Shown here: piece by piece, positions 20,223 through 30,006 of the stretch
Layout of the letters: each line of letters starts with the position of its first letter
Position numbering within the stretch: position 1 is the stretch's first letter
Origin: Ahrensia marina
GTDB lineage: Bacteria; Pseudomonadota; Alphaproteobacteria; Rhizobiales; Rhizobiaceae
Direction: 5' to 3'
DNA length: 64,000 nucleotides
Assembly: GCF_001293565.1 (NCBI RefSeq)
Contig: NZ_JXMU01000015.1
Span: forward strand, 49,923 to 113,922
Program-made: the position numbers and the translations under genes
The notes under the pieces: model-generated
The model's database searches: none
Told to the model about the DNA's origin: nothing
Seen by the model: the letters and a program-made list of their open reading frames with translations, nothing else

Positions 20223-20572
20223 CGGCTAAGTCCTTTTTCGGCCAGTTCGTTCAAATATTCAGACCATTTGGCCTCTTTGTTAGCGCCTAGTTCGGCCAGA
20301 TATTTCCATGAAAAAATACCGGTGTCGTGCATGTCGTCAAAGACAATGCGAACAGCGTAGTTACCGACAGGTTCCATTTTCATGATTTCGACATTTCTCT
20401 TGCCATACATGAGCTTGCGTTGCTCGGGCGAATGTCCCTGCACTTCTGCGGATGGAGACAACACACGCAGCATTTCAGAAGTTAGTTTATAGGCACTGCC
20501 ATCATCAAATCGAATCGAAAGGACTTTCTTGTCGCTTGAAACCCGCAATTCCGTCGGCCATATCTCGCTCAT
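20219..20572 (-). CDS. DUF971 domain protein
   Basis: 117 residues from ATG 20572 (MSEIWPTELRVS); an in-frame start at 20581 adds three. The DUF971 pattern is RFDDGSAYKLTSEMLRVLSPSAE, written here as RFDDGSAYKL and LRVLSPSAEVQG, then FDDMHDTGIFSWKYL. DUF971 is the same module as the N-terminal zinc domain of gamma-butyrobetaine hydroxylase and is also found in Fe-S carrier proteins of the Mrp/ApbC kind. Role here unknown; overlaps the flavoprotein gene by 4 nt. Confidence 0.85.
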   Translation of the reverse strand: MSEIWPTELRVSSDKKVLSIRFDDGSAYKLTSEMLRVLSPSAEVQGHSPEQRKLMYGKRNVEIMKMEPVGNYAVRIVFDDMHDTGIFSWKYLAELGANKEAKWSEYLNELAEKGLSR

Positions 20573-20710
20573 AACCAGCATCCGTTAATTATTGTGTCAG
20601 TGTCAAAAAAACACCGGAAGTTGAGTTGACCCAAAGGCCTTTAGGGCCAAGAGTCACCTAATATGCGTTAGGACATGAAAACAATGACAGCAAGCACAAC
20701 AGGAGCAGAA

Positions 20711-21700
20711 ATGATTGATCCATTCGGCAGAATGGTCGATTATTTGCGTGTTTCAGTGACAGACCGCTGTGATTTCCGATGTGTCTATTGCATGTCGGAG
20801 CATATGACTTTTCTGCCCAAGAAAGAACTACTGACGTTGGAAGAATTGGATCGGCTCTGCACGACTTTCATCGATAAAGGTGTGAAACGTCTGCGTCTGA
20901 CCGGCGGAGAACCTTTGGTCCGCAAGAACATCATGCATTTGATCGAGCAATTGTCGCGGCACTTGAAATCCGGTGCGCTGGATGAATTAACGCTTACAAC
21001 CAACGGCTCGCAACTGACCAAATATGCGCAACAACTGGCTGATAACGGCGTTAAACGTGTCAATGTTTCGCTCGATACGCTTGATGGTGACAAGTTTAAG
21101 AAAATTACCCGCTGGGGCGCTTTGGACCGTGTTCTGGCTGGTATAGAAGCTGCGCGCAGTGCGGGCCTTCACGTTAAAATCAACGCCGTTGCCCTCAAAG
21201 GCGTCAACGATATGGAAATCGTCGACATGATGCGTTGGGCGCATCGCGACAATATGGATTTCACACTTATTGAAACCATGCCAATGGGCGAAATTGATGA
21301 AGACCGCACCGATCAATATTTGCCTTTGAAACAGGTGCGCAGTGATCTGGAACAGCAATTCACGCTGAATGAAATTGCTTATAAAACCGGCGGTCCTGCG
21401 CGTTATGTCAAAGTGGAAGAAACCGGCGGTCGCCTTGGTTTCATTACACCGATGACGCATAATTTCTGCGAAAGCTGCAACCGTGTGCGCCTTACATGTA
21501 CCGGCACGCTTTACATGTGCTTAGGGCAAGATGACGCCGCTGATTTACGTACTCCTCTTCGTAAATCTGAAGGCAACGAGCTTGTCAGCCAGGCCATAGA
21601 CGAAGCAATCAGCCGCAAGCCGAAAGGGCACGATTTCATTATCGACCGCGCAACAAAACGTCCTTCTGTATCACGCCATATGAGTGTCACCGGTGGTTAA
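20711..21700 (+). CDS. moaA: GTP 3',8-cyclase, molybdenum cofactor biosynthesis
   Basis: Radical-SAM enzyme that with MoaC makes cyclic pyranopterin monophosphate. N-terminal cluster [11 protein letters not shown]-binding LTGGEPL, C-terminal cluster [19 protein letters not shown] and the typical GG end (SVTGG). ATG 20711 has AGGAG 5 nt upstream and gives 329 residues; in-frame ATGs at 20675 and 20684 are alternatives. The stop overlaps the FAD oxidoreductase gene. The other Mo-cofactor genes lie 5 kb downstream. Confidence 0.95.
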   Translation: MIDPFGRMVDYLRVSVTDRCDFRCVYCMSEHMTFLPKKELLTLEELDRLCTTFIDKGVKRLRLTGGEPLVRKNIMHLIEQLSRHLKSGALDELTLTTNGSQLTKYAQQLADNGVKRVNVSLDTLDGDKFKKITRWGALDRVLAGIEAARSAGLHVKINAVALKGVNDMEIVDMMRWAHRDNMDFTLIETMPMGEIDEDRTDQYLPLKQVRSDLEQQFTLNEIAYKTGGPARYVKVEETGGRLGFITPMTHNFCESCNRVRLTCTGTLYMCLGQDDAADLRTPLRKSEGNELVSQAIDEAISRKPKGHDFIIDRATKRPSVSRHMSVTGG

Positions 21701-22778
21701 AGTAGCAATTATTGGCGCCGGCATTGCCGGACTGTCATCAGCATGGGCGCTGACAAAAGACGGGCATCAGGTTACCCTTTTTGAGCAAGGCCCTATCCCC
21801 AATCCATTATCTGCCTCAGGCGACGAACATCGCATCATTCGCCGGGCCTATGGCAAACAAAGCGGCTATCAAAAGCGCATTGATGATGTTTATGCCGCTT
21901 GGGACGAATTATTTGCCGACATTGGAAAGCGGCATTTGAAAGAAACAGGCTTCTTACTAATAAGCCAGCGCGAAGGTGACGAGGCGGACGAATATTATCA
22001 GGGCCTTGTTGAAGGCGGCTATCCGCACAGCAAAATGACACCGCAGGAAGCTGAAGAAAAATATCCGTTTCTGGATGCTTCGACATTCAACTATGCGGCT
22101 GAAAGCCCCGAAGGCGGCGCACTTTTATGCCAGAAAATCGCAAATGATTTAAAGCAATGGCTTTTGCAAAATGGCGCGCAATTACGCGAAAACCATAAAG
22201 TAAAATCTGTCGCCCCCAAATTTGGCATTGTGGATGGCGATCAATTTGACGAAGTCATCATCACCGCAGGCGCATGGGTATTGGAGCTTATGCCATCGCT
22301 GTCGGAACATTTGACAACCTATCGCACGGCCGTCGCCTACTTTACACCGCCCGAAGACCTTGCTGAAGCATGGGCGGCGGCCCCCGTTATCCTTGACGTT
22401 GGTGCCGACACAGACGGCTATGTCATTCCGCCTGTCGGCGGTTCAGGTGTAAAGCTTGGAACCGGCTTGCACCGTTGTCTGTCAAACCCCGATGAAAACC
22501 GGATCGCTGAACCGCAAGAAGCCGACGAAATCAAGAAGCATTTTTCGCCGCCATTTAAAAGACTGGACGAATATATCCATGAAAAAACAGTGACATGCGC
22601 TTACACTTTTACCGAAGATTGTCACTTTTTCACCCATAAAATGCAGCGCGTAACAATCGTATCAGCCTGTTCAGGTCACGGGTATAAATTTGGCGCGGCT
22701 GTCGGCAAACAGGTCGCAAAATCAGTCACAAACAAAGATTATGAAACACTAAAACTTTGGCTTGAAGCGCGCGATTGA
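21684..22778 (+). CDS. FAD-dependent oxidoreductase (DAO/sarcosine-oxidase-like)
   Basis: 364 residues starting with the dinucleotide loop [17 protein letters not shown] and ending with the second FAD contact [16 protein letters not shown], the layout of monomeric sarcosine oxidase and other D-amino-acid-oxidase-fold amine oxidases. The start is a GTG at 21684 or 21693, inside the moaA coding region; both imply coupling with moaA. The substrate is unknown; no amine catabolism genes are adjacent. Confidence 0.85.
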   Translation: MSPVVKVAIIGAGIAGLSSAWALTKDGHQVTLFEQGPIPNPLSASGDEHRIIRRAYGKQSGYQKRIDDVYAAWDELFADIGKRHLKETGFLLISQREGDEADEYYQGLVEGGYPHSKMTPQEAEEKYPFLDASTFNYAAESPEGGALLCQKIANDLKQWLLQNGAQLRENHKVKSVAPKFGIVDGDQFDEVIITAGAWVLELMPSLSEHLTTYRTAVAYFTPPEDLAEAWAAAPVILDVGADTDGYVIPPVGGSGVKLGTGLHRCLSNPDENRIAEPQEADEIKKHFSPPFKRLDEYIHEKTVTCAYTFTEDCHFFTHKMQRVTIVSACSGHGYKFGAAVGKQVAKSVTNKDYETLKLWLEARD

Positions 22779-22848
22779 GCAAAGTGCACTAGGTGGTTTT
22801 ACACCTTGATGATATGGCGGCCGCTTAAACCCATTTAAGACAACCAAC

Positions 22849-23772
22849 ATGACCCTAGCAACGAACTACAAGGCTGCCGCGTTTATGGCGCTGGCAATGT
22901 CCGGCTTCATCATAAATGATGTGATCGTCAAAACCCTGACAGACGAAATCAACTACGGTCAGGTTATGTTCGTGCGTGGACTGATGATGGTTGTTTTGCT
23001 TGCGGCACTCATCGCCTATAAGAAGCACAGCATTACAATCAAGCAGATCAAAAGCGGGCCAATGCTTCTTCGCGTAAGCCTAGAAGCAGTTGCGACCACA
23101 TTCTTCTTGATCGGTTTTTCAAACCTGCCTGTCGCAAACGCATCGGCGATCATGCAGGCATTGCCGCTGGCTGTCACACTTGGCGCATATTTGTTTTTAA
23201 AAGAGCCTGTCGGCTGGCGCCGTCTCTCGGCGATTCTGATCGGGCTTGTCGGTGTCCTGATTATCATCCGGCCCGGACTGGAAGGCTTTAACATCTACTC
23301 GCTGGCAATTTTGACGGTCGTCATACTGGCCGCAGGGCGCGATATTGTTACGCGCCTGCTCGATAGAGACATCTCACCGTTTTACGTTTCTTTGCTTGCG
23401 GCAATCGCTGTCACAGTTCTCGGCGCAGTTTTGATTGTGCCATTTGGTGGCTGGCGCCCGATGAACCTTCACATTTTCGGTACTTTGATGCTTGCTGCAG
23501 GCTTTCTGTTTGTCGGTTACCATTTTATTGTTCTGGCCATGCGTGACGGTGATATCGCGACGGTGGCGCCGTTCCGCTATGCTGCGTTATTATGGGCCGT
23601 CATTTTGGGATATCTTGTTTTCGATGATTTGCCGGACCTTTGGACGGTTATCGGCAGTATCATTGTCGTCGGCAGCGGCCTTTATGCCATTTTCCGTGAA
23701 CATCAGCGCAATAAAAGCATCAAGGTTATCAGCAAGTCAGCCTCGCAAATACCCGGCGGTCGGGGCACATAA
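22849..23772 (+). CDS. DMT family transporter (EamA), copy 1
   Basis: 307 residues, about ten membrane helices, two EamA repeats. Shared EamA signature NASAIMQALPLAVTLGAYLF and LKEPVGWRR near residue 120. Drug/metabolite transporter superfamily members export amino acids, nucleosides or drugs; cargo not predictable. Directly followed, without a single spacer base, by a paralogue. Confidence 0.88.
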   Translation: MTLATNYKAAAFMALAMSGFIINDVIVKTLTDEINYGQVMFVRGLMMVVLLAALIAYKKHSITIKQIKSGPMLLRVSLEAVATTFFLIGFSNLPVANASAIMQALPLAVTLGAYLFLKEPVGWRRLSAILIGLVGVLIIIRPGLEGFNIYSLAILTVVILAAGRDIVTRLLDRDISPFYVSLLAAIAVTVLGAVLIVPFGGWRPMNLHIFGTLMLAAGFLFVGYHFIVLAMRDGDIATVAPFRYAALLWAVILGYLVFDDLPDLWTVIGSIIVVGSGLYAIFREHQRNKSIKVISKSASQIPGGRGT

Positions 23773-24684
23773 ATGGCGCTGGCACTGATACAAAACAATT
23801 TTCGGGCAATCATGTTCATGATTTTATCAATGGCGTTTTTCGCTGTTGAAGATGCCATGATAAAATTTGCCGCGCTGGACCTTCAAGCCGGACAAATATT
23901 ATTCGTGCTGTCGATTGCCGGCTTCTTGTTTTTTGCACTTATTGCGCGGGTACAAAACGAAAAACTGTTCACAAAAAAACTGCTTAGAGGGCCGGTCGTT
24001 ATCCGCAATTTGGGCGAAGTCATCGCAGGACTTGCCTTTGTTACAGCGCTCACATTGCTGCCGCTTTCCAATGCCTCTGCTATTTTGCAGGCATCTCCGC
24101 TCATGGTGACACTTGGCGCTGCTCTCTTCTTAAAAGAGCCTGTCGGCTGGCGGCGCTGGGGCGCAATTTTGGTCGGGTTCACCGGCGTTCTCATCATCAT
24201 CCGGCCGGGCATGGACGGTTTCAACGCGGCTTCAATCCTCGCCCTGATTGGCGTTGCTGGCCTTTCGATGCGCGATCTGGCAACCCGCCGTGTCGAGGTC
24301 AACATTTCCACGGCCGTTGTATCGGCAGCAGCTTATTTCGCCCTAACGGTTCCCTCCCTTATTGTCATGCAATTTCAAGGCGGATGGCAGCCGGTTGACA
24401 CAGCCACATTCTGGTATCTGGCGGCGGCCTGTTTTATCGGTCCGGCGGGCTATTACAGTCTTGTGCTTTCCGTGCGGCTTGGCGAGATGGGAACCATTGC
24501 GCCCTTTCGGTATACGCGCCTTATCTTCGCAGTTTTGATCGGATATTTCTTCCTGAATGAACGCCCCGACACGATGATGATTATCGGATCAATTCTGGTA
24601 ATTGTATCAGGTGTTTACGCCATTTACCGCGAGCGGATACGCTCACTGGAGCTGAAAAAACATCCACCACAACAGGATATTTAG
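23773..24684 (+). CDS. DMT family transporter (EamA), copy 2
   Basis: 303 residues, same ten-helix layout as its neighbour. NASAILQASPLMVTLG and LKEPVGWRRWGAILVGF align closely with copy 1, with the shared VLIIIRPG in the middle. The ATG follows the TAA of copy 1 immediately. The pair is a tandem duplication and may form a heteromeric or divergent-substrate pair. Confidence 0.88.
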   Translation: MALALIQNNFRAIMFMILSMAFFAVEDAMIKFAALDLQAGQILFVLSIAGFLFFALIARVQNEKLFTKKLLRGPVVIRNLGEVIAGLAFVTALTLLPLSNASAILQASPLMVTLGAALFLKEPVGWRRWGAILVGFTGVLIIIRPGMDGFNAASILALIGVAGLSMRDLATRRVEVNISTAVVSAAAYFALTVPSLIVMQFQGGWQPVDTATFWYLAAACFIGPAGYYSLVLSVRLGEMGTIAPFRYTRLIFAVLIGYFFLNERPDTMMIIGSILVIVSGVYAIYRERIRSLELKKHPPQQDI

Positions 24685-24710
24685 AGAGTTTCACGGCCAT
24701 TTGCATAGCA

Positions 24711-24736
24711 GGCCGAATTAGTTTGCAAATTCGGTC
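24711..24736. other. Hairpin in the gap before the Bcr/CflA gene
   Basis: GGCCGAATT (24711-24719) pairs with AATTCGGTC (24728-24736), 9 bp with one G-T wobble, 8-nt loop. No U-tract; it could be the 3' end of the EamA transcript or a leader element of the efflux gene. Confidence 0.35.
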
Positions 24737-24771
24737 AGATGGATTAGACCTGCCCTACATACGAGGCAGCC

Positions 24772-25983
24772 ATGACGATTACGACAGACATTCTCCAGCC
24801 AGCAAAACCGAAACTTTGGATTCTGGTTATTTTGGCAGCGGTCGGTCCATTGGCAATCAATATTTTTGTGCCGTCCATGCCCAGCATCGCTCTGGATTTG
24901 AACGCACCTTACGCCACTGTTCAGCTCGGCTTGTCGATGTATCTCTTGGCGACGGCCGTTATATCACTGTTTTCAGGGCCGCTGTCGGATAAATATGGCC
25001 GCAAACCAATTCTCATCTGGTCGCTCTTCCTGTTTCTCATCGGTTCGCTGATCTGTCTTCTGGCTGAAAACGCATCATATTTTTTGATCGGCAGAATTAT
25101 TCAGGCAGCAAGTGCAACTGGAATGGTACTATCGCGCGCGATTGTGCGCGATGTTTATCCGCGCGAAAAATCGGCAAGCATGATCGGTTATGTTGTGATG
25201 GGCATGGCTGTCGCACCGATGATCGGCCCTGCTATCGGCGGATATATCGACAGTGTCGCAGGGTGGCGCTGGTCATTCGGCGTGCTTACCGCGTTTGGCT
25301 TTATCGCACTTTTGGCCGCTTTGGTTCTGCTACCGGAAACAAATTCAAACATAGGTCAAAGTAGCGGCAGGCAAATAAGCGTTTATACCTCGCTCGCCAA
25401 AATGCCTATTTTTTGGTTCTATGTGGGCTCCGCCTCCTTTGTCACTGCCGTTTTCTTCTCATTTCTGGGCGGCGGCCCTGCGGTATCCAGTTTGTTTTTC
25501 GAGCAAACACCATTTGAATACGGGCTCTATTTTTCCCTTTGTGCGGTCGGCTATGCGTTGGGTAACGGGTTAGCCGGACGTTATTCTGAAGCCGTTGGAC
25601 TTGAGAAAATGATGTCTATTGGTGCGATTTTCAGCTTTATCGGGCCGGTCATTTCTCTTGCTTTGTTTTACCTGTCCGAAGACCCTGCGCCCTGGATGCT
25701 GTTTGTACCGCTGTCGCTAATCGGTTTGGGCAACGGTATTACGCTTCCCAATGTCACGGCCGCAACCATATCGGTCAGACCGGAAGCTGCCGGTGCCGCA
25801 TCGGGCTTGCTGGGCTCGTTGCAAATCGGCGGCGGCGGACTGGCATCAATTGTTGGCGGTATTGTTGTCGGCGAAACCGGTTCTCCATACGGACTATGCG
25901 CTTTGCTGGTCGCATTCGGTTTCATTGCATTGATCATAACATTGATCGGCGCCCGTATGTCACGTCAGTATGAAGCAAATTAG
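24772..25983 (+). CDS. Bcr/CflA-type multidrug efflux MFS transporter
   Basis: 403 residues, 12 helices, MFS motif A as GPLSDKYGRKPIL between helices 2 and 3, and the drug/H+ antiporter motif C region GPAIGGYI in helix 5. The N-terminal PLAINIFVPSMPSI is typical of the Bcr/CflA branch (bicyclomycin, chloramphenicol exporters in other species). GAGG precedes the ATG by 5 nt. Sits between the EamA pair and fdhD without obvious linkage to either. Confidence 0.9.
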   Translation: MTITTDILQPAKPKLWILVILAAVGPLAINIFVPSMPSIALDLNAPYATVQLGLSMYLLATAVISLFSGPLSDKYGRKPILIWSLFLFLIGSLICLLAENASYFLIGRIIQAASATGMVLSRAIVRDVYPREKSASMIGYVVMGMAVAPMIGPAIGGYIDSVAGWRWSFGVLTAFGFIALLAALVLLPETNSNIGQSSGRQISVYTSLAKMPIFWFYVGSASFVTAVFFSFLGGGPAVSSLFFEQTPFEYGLYFSLCAVGYALGNGLAGRYSEAVGLEKMMSIGAIFSFIGPVISLALFYLSEDPAPWMLFVPLSLIGLGNGITLPNVTAATISVRPEAAGAASGLLGSLQIGGGGLASIVGGIVVGETGSPYGLCALLVAFGFIALIITLIGARMSRQYEAN

Positions 25984-26007
25984 TGTTTGAAGTCTGTCGC
26001 TTTAGTC

Positions 26008-26910
26008 ATGCATATTGGTGACATGAACACGCTTGATGAAAATCAATATTTGCTGGCCCCTGCCCCTGATGGCGAAGGCCTGTCGACACATGTGTCCGGC
26101 TTTGATGAAAACGGGCAGCCCGTCACCGTTAATGTGGTAACAGAAAAGCCTGTTACGCTTTATCTCAACTCTCAGGAAATCGTGACAATGATGACGATTG
26201 GCGATCATCCTGACCTTTTGGCTGTCGGATATTTGCGTAATCAAAACATGCTTAAACCGGATGATGAAATTACCGGCATTGATTATGATGACGATCTTGA
26301 TGTTGTCGTCGTTCGCACAAAGCGCCAAACAAATTACGAACAGATATTGAAAAAGAAGGTGCGCACATCCGGTTGTGCGCAAGGAACGATCTTTGGCGAC
26401 ATTATGGACGGCTTTGACGATGTTTCTCTTAATCAGGAGACCCGTTTAAAGACATCTGATCTCTACAAGCTGACCAAAACCATCAACACCACACCTAGTC
26501 TGTACTTAAGCGCGGGCGCAATTCATGGATGTGTGCTGTGTCAGGATGGTCGGGCACTGGTTTATATGGAGGATGTGGGACGTCATAACGCCGTCGATAA
26601 AATTGCAGGTTGGATGCATTTAAACAACGAGAATGCTGGTGATAAGGTCTTCTACACCACAGGTCGCCTCACCTCGGAAATGGTGATTAAGACCGTTATG
26701 ATGGGAATTCCCGTTCTCGTTTCACGTTCAGGCTTTACCGCATGGGGCGTCGAGCTTGCGAGGCGCGCCGGACTTACGCTTATTGGCCGCGCGCGCGGCA
26801 AACGCTTCACCGCGCTTTCAGGCCATGAGCGTATTATACGCGATTTGGAGCCAGCCTCTATCGCGAACGAGGAGCCGGATCACGGCCGTAAAGGCAGCAG
26901 GCATGATTGA
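26008..26910 (+). CDS. fdhD: Formate dehydrogenase accessory sulfurtransferase
   Basis: Transfers sulfur from cysteine desulfurase to the molybdenum cofactor of formate dehydrogenase. Family motifs: EKPVTLYLNSQEI, TSGCAQGTIFGD (catalytic Cys loop), GAIHGCVLC, YMEDVGRHNAVDKIAGW, TGRLTSEMV and VSRSGFTAWGVELARRAG. The CxxC of the E. coli enzyme is here Cys-Ala-Gln-Gly, with only the first Cys kept. Start uncertain: ATG 26008 or 26023 (or a non-ATG start at 25987); none has a good ribosome site. First gene of a Mo-cofactor cluster; overlaps mobA by 8 nt. Confidence 0.92.
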   Translation: MHIGDMNTLDENQYLLAPAPDGEGLSTHVSGFDENGQPVTVNVVTEKPVTLYLNSQEIVTMMTIGDHPDLLAVGYLRNQNMLKPDDEITGIDYDDDLDVVVVRTKRQTNYEQILKKKVRTSGCAQGTIFGDIMDGFDDVSLNQETRLKTSDLYKLTKTINTTPSLYLSAGAIHGCVLCQDGRALVYMEDVGRHNAVDKIAGWMHLNNENAGDKVFYTTGRLTSEMVIKTVMMGIPVLVSRSGFTAWGVELARRAGLTLIGRARGKRFTALSGHERIIRDLEPASIANEEPDHGRKGSRHD

Positions 26911-27529
26911 GCATAAAAATATCATTGGCATCGTCATAGCCGGTGGCCAGTCAACCCGTATGGGCGGCGGCGACAAGACTTTGATGAAGCTCGGAGAAAA
27001 TACCATTCTTCATGCTGTCCTCGGCAAATTACAAGCACAAGTCAACGAAACCGCCATTAACACAAATTCCGACGATGCCGGATTTAACATCAAATCGGTT
27101 GTTTGTTTCTCAGACACGCTTGCAGGGTTCCAGGGGCCGCTCGCCGGTCTTTTGGCTTCAATGCTCTGGGTACGCAAGAACCATCCCTCAGCGACCCATA
27201 TTGTTACCGTCGCTGGCGACTCGCCATTCTTCCCCGATGATATGACAATGAAGCTGTTAGAGGCCGCACCTGACGGCAAAACCATAGTCGTGGCGGAATC
27301 AGGCGGTTTTAATCATCCGGTTTTTGCTTTGTGGCCCGTGTCTTTATGCGACGACCTACAGAAATGGCTGGATGAAACCGGTATATTAAAAGTCATGGCT
27401 TGGGTTCGTTCGCACCCCCATATCTTCGTCGATTTTTCTTTCGAAAAGGAGTTCGATCCGTTTTTCAACATCAACACACCGGAAGATTTGACCATTGCTG
27501 ACAGGCTCTATCGGGAGCAACAGCCATGA
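26903..27529 (+). CDS. mobA: Molybdenum cofactor guanylyltransferase
   Basis: Adds GMP to molybdopterin to make the MGD form of the cofactor. 208 residues from ATG 26903 (AAGG 8 nt upstream), within the fdhD frame. Nucleotidyl-transferase entry motif VIAGGQSTRMGGGDKTLMKLG is present in shortened reading as AGGQSTRMGGGDK, followed by GPLAGLLA and VAGDSPFF (metal Asp). Overlaps mobB by 4 nt (ATGA). Confidence 0.94.
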   Translation: MIEHKNIIGIVIAGGQSTRMGGGDKTLMKLGENTILHAVLGKLQAQVNETAINTNSDDAGFNIKSVVCFSDTLAGFQGPLAGLLASMLWVRKNHPSATHIVTVAGDSPFFPDDMTMKLLEAAPDGKTIVVAESGGFNHPVFALWPVSLCDDLQKWLDETGILKVMAWVRSHPHIFVDFSFEKEFDPFFNINTPEDLTIADRLYREQQP

Positions 27530-28041
27530 CGACACCGCTTTTCGGTCTTTCCGGCTTTAAAAATTCGGGCAAAACAACCCTGACGGCCGCTTTGATTGCC
27601 GAATTTACAGCGCGAGGCTTGCGCGTATCCTCGGTCAAACATGCCCATCATGAATTTGATCTTGATCAGCCGGGAACCGATACCGATAAACACCGCCGCT
27701 CAGGCGCAATGGAAGTGGTTATATCGAGTGCAAAACGCTGGGCGCTCATGCACGAAATTCATGGTGATGAAGCCGAGCCGGATTTGCAGACATTGATCAA
27801 CCATATGGCCGATGCGGATCTCATTTTGGCAGAAGGGTATAAAAGCGAGAACCATCCCAAAATTTTGCTAATCGCTTCTTCCGAACAGGCAAAGCTTATG
27901 GACCGGATAAAGAATGTCGTCGCCATCGCCGCTGATGAAGATATTGAAATCAACGCTGATCTTCCCCGTTTTGGGCGCAGCGATATGAAGCAGATTGCAG
28001 ACTTTATTGCCGGCTATCTCAAACTCGGGCCACAAGCATGA
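27526..28041 (+). CDS. mobB: Molybdopterin-guanine dinucleotide biosynthesis protein B
   Basis: 171 residues. P-loop GFKNSGKTTL at residues 8-17 and the following SVKHAHHEFDLDQPGTD, ILAEGYKSE motifs typical of MobB, a GTP-binding partner of MobA. ATGA overlaps at both ends (mobA and moeA), so the three genes are co-translated. Confidence 0.94.
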   Translation: MTTPLFGLSGFKNSGKTTLTAALIAEFTARGLRVSSVKHAHHEFDLDQPGTDTDKHRRSGAMEVVISSAKRWALMHEIHGDEAEPDLQTLINHMADADLILAEGYKSENHPKILLIASSEQAKLMDRIKNVVAIAADEDIEINADLPRFGRSDMKQIADFIAGYLKLGPQA

Positions 28042-29309
28042 CGACACAGCGCCAATTACTCGATGATTGCTTTTTGCATGACAAAGACCGGATGAAACAT
28101 GCCGAAGTGCTTGAGACAATCGATCGTAATTTAGCGCTCATTGTTGATGATGAAGAACTGACAATAAATGATGCCGCCGGGCGCGTTGTTGCAGAAGATA
28201 TTATCGCGCCGCGCAATGTGCCCTACACCGATAACACGGCCGTGGACGGCTACGCCTTCGCGCATGCCGATTATATTTCCTGCAACGGAAAATTATCATT
28301 AGGTGCATTGATTGCAGCCGGTGATGCGCACGAGGTCACATTGAAAAAAGGCGAATGCGCGCGCATTTTTACCGGCGCAATCATGCCGAACAATGCAGAA
28401 ACCGTAGCAATGCAAGAAGATTGCGATATAGGTGAAGACGGCAAAATTCATATACCGCCCGGCCTGAAACAAGGAGCCAATTGCCGTAAGTCCGGTGAAG
28501 ATTTGAAAGCCGGAACGCCGGTTGTAAAACAGGCGGAGCTTCTAACCCCTGCAAAAATTGCCGCCCTCGCCTCTATCGGCATCGATAAAATCAAGCTGCG
28601 CAAAAAACTGCGCATCGCAATTCTGTCTACAGGCAATGAAATTCTTGAAAGCGGGCAGGACTTCACTGCCGGTAAAGTCTATGATGCCAATCGTCCGATG
28701 CTCAAAGCGCTGCTTGACGGCAACATGGTTTCTATAACGGATTTGGGCATTCTGCCAGATGATGAAAGCGCGATCACGCAAGCCATGCAGCGTGCTTCCA
28801 AAACCCACGATTTGATTTTAACCAGCGGCGGTGCCTCACGCGGTGATGAAGATCATATGCTGAATGTGCTCAGCAATCTGGGTAAGCGGCATCTTTGGCA
28901 AATTGCGATCAAACCAGGCCGACCTATGATGTTCGGCCAAATCAAGAATTGCGTGGTCGTCAGCCTTCCCGGTAATCCCGTTGCCTCTATGGTTTGTGCA
29001 AATCTTTACGCCTATCCTGTCATTGCAAAACTACTGGGCATGAAAACAAAAAAACCGCAGGGCGTTAATGTAGAAGCCGCATTTGAAATCAAAAAGAAAA
29101 AAACTGACCGGCGCGAATTCCTGCGCGGCTGGCTGGAAGAAGATGATGCAGGGAACACGATTGCAGTAAAATTTGACCGTGACGGATCAGGGTTGATAAC
29201 AGGTCTGCGCAAAGCAACCGGCTTAATTGAAATTCCTGAAAATGTAAACAAAATCAATAAAGGTGACCGTGTACGCTTTGTGCCGTTTCATACCTTTAAA
29301 CCGGAATGA
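28038..29309 (+). CDS. moeA: Molybdopterin molybdenumtransferase
   Basis: Inserts molybdate into adenylated molybdopterin. 423 residues: domain with DNTAVDGYAF, LSTGNEI entry to the MoCF domain, TSGGASRGDEDH, KPGRPMMFG and LPGNPVASMV. The N-terminus is slightly long (about 20 extra residues before the first family block). ATGA overlap with mobB; cytochrome b561 gene starts 4 nt after its stop. Confidence 0.95.
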   Translation: MTTQRQLLDDCFLHDKDRMKHAEVLETIDRNLALIVDDEELTINDAAGRVVAEDIIAPRNVPYTDNTAVDGYAFAHADYISCNGKLSLGALIAAGDAHEVTLKKGECARIFTGAIMPNNAETVAMQEDCDIGEDGKIHIPPGLKQGANCRKSGEDLKAGTPVVKQAELLTPAKIAALASIGIDKIKLRKKLRIAILSTGNEILESGQDFTAGKVYDANRPMLKALLDGNMVSITDLGILPDDESAITQAMQRASKTHDLILTSGGASRGDEDHMLNVLSNLGKRHLWQIAIKPGRPMMFGQIKNCVVVSLPGNPVASMVCANLYAYPVIAKLLGMKTKKPQGVNVEAAFEIKKKKTDRREFLRGWLEEDDAGNTIAVKFDRDGSGLITGLRKATGLIEIPENVNKINKGDRVRFVPFHTFKPE

Positions 29310-29313
29310 CTAA

Positions 29314-29868
29314 ATGACCGAAACTCTATTGCCGCACGATGTTACCAACGCGAAAAAAGACCCTGCCGCAAATTATTCGCTTGTTTCGGTCATCAACCAC
29401 TGGCTTGGCGCGCTTGCAATACTGGTCATGGCCATCACATATCAGTTCGAGTTGCATTCCACCCATTTAAGCCTTGGAATTTTGCTGGCCTTGCCGTTGA
29501 TCTGGCGGGTTTTGTTGCGCCTGTCACGCGGCTTCCCGCGTACACCTGATCAGCACCCGACCATTAGTTTTCTTGAACGTTTGATCATTATCGGGCTTTT
29601 AACAGCAATATTGTTGCTCGCCATAACGGGGCTTTTAATACCTCTATTGTCCGGCACTCAGTATAATATTTTCAACTTAGTTGTGTGGACCGCGCCATAT
29701 TCCGGCAGTCCAGCGGCGCTGGAAATAACGCTCTCTATTCATAAATACAGCGCGATGGCCTTATTGCCATTATTCGTCCTGCATCTTGCCGCTTTCACGC
29801 GCCATGCGTTTTTTAATAAAAATGGCAATACCCTACGGATGCTAAAACCCTTACGCGGCGGCAAATAG
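29314..29868 (+). CDS. Cytochrome b561-type membrane protein
   Basis: 184 residues with four membrane helices (about 28-45, 48-67, 88-112, 142-163). Haem-ligand candidates are INHW early in helix 1, HSTHLSLG around helix 2, IHKY before helix 4 and LHLAAFTRH at its end. The family of dihaem b-type cytochromes carries electrons between the quinone pool and periplasmic partners, including formate dehydrogenase gamma subunits. Being last in the Mo-cofactor operon suggests service to a molybdoenzyme coded elsewhere. Confidence 0.88.
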   Translation: MTETLLPHDVTNAKKDPAANYSLVSVINHWLGALAILVMAITYQFELHSTHLSLGILLALPLIWRVLLRLSRGFPRTPDQHPTISFLERLIIIGLLTAILLLAITGLLIPLLSGTQYNIFNLVVWTAPYSGSPAALEITLSIHKYSAMALLPLFVLHLAAFTRHAFFNKNGNTLRMLKPLRGGK

Positions 29869-30006
29869 GCTATTCACCCATTTTTTAACGACGCTCCAGA
29901 TTTCCTGTTGCATTTCAACGTAAACTAATGGGAAGATCAAGTTCCTGAAAAATTGGGTGTAATTACGCTGCGGAAACAGCAGCGAACATAGTACAAGGGA
30001 AGAAAA

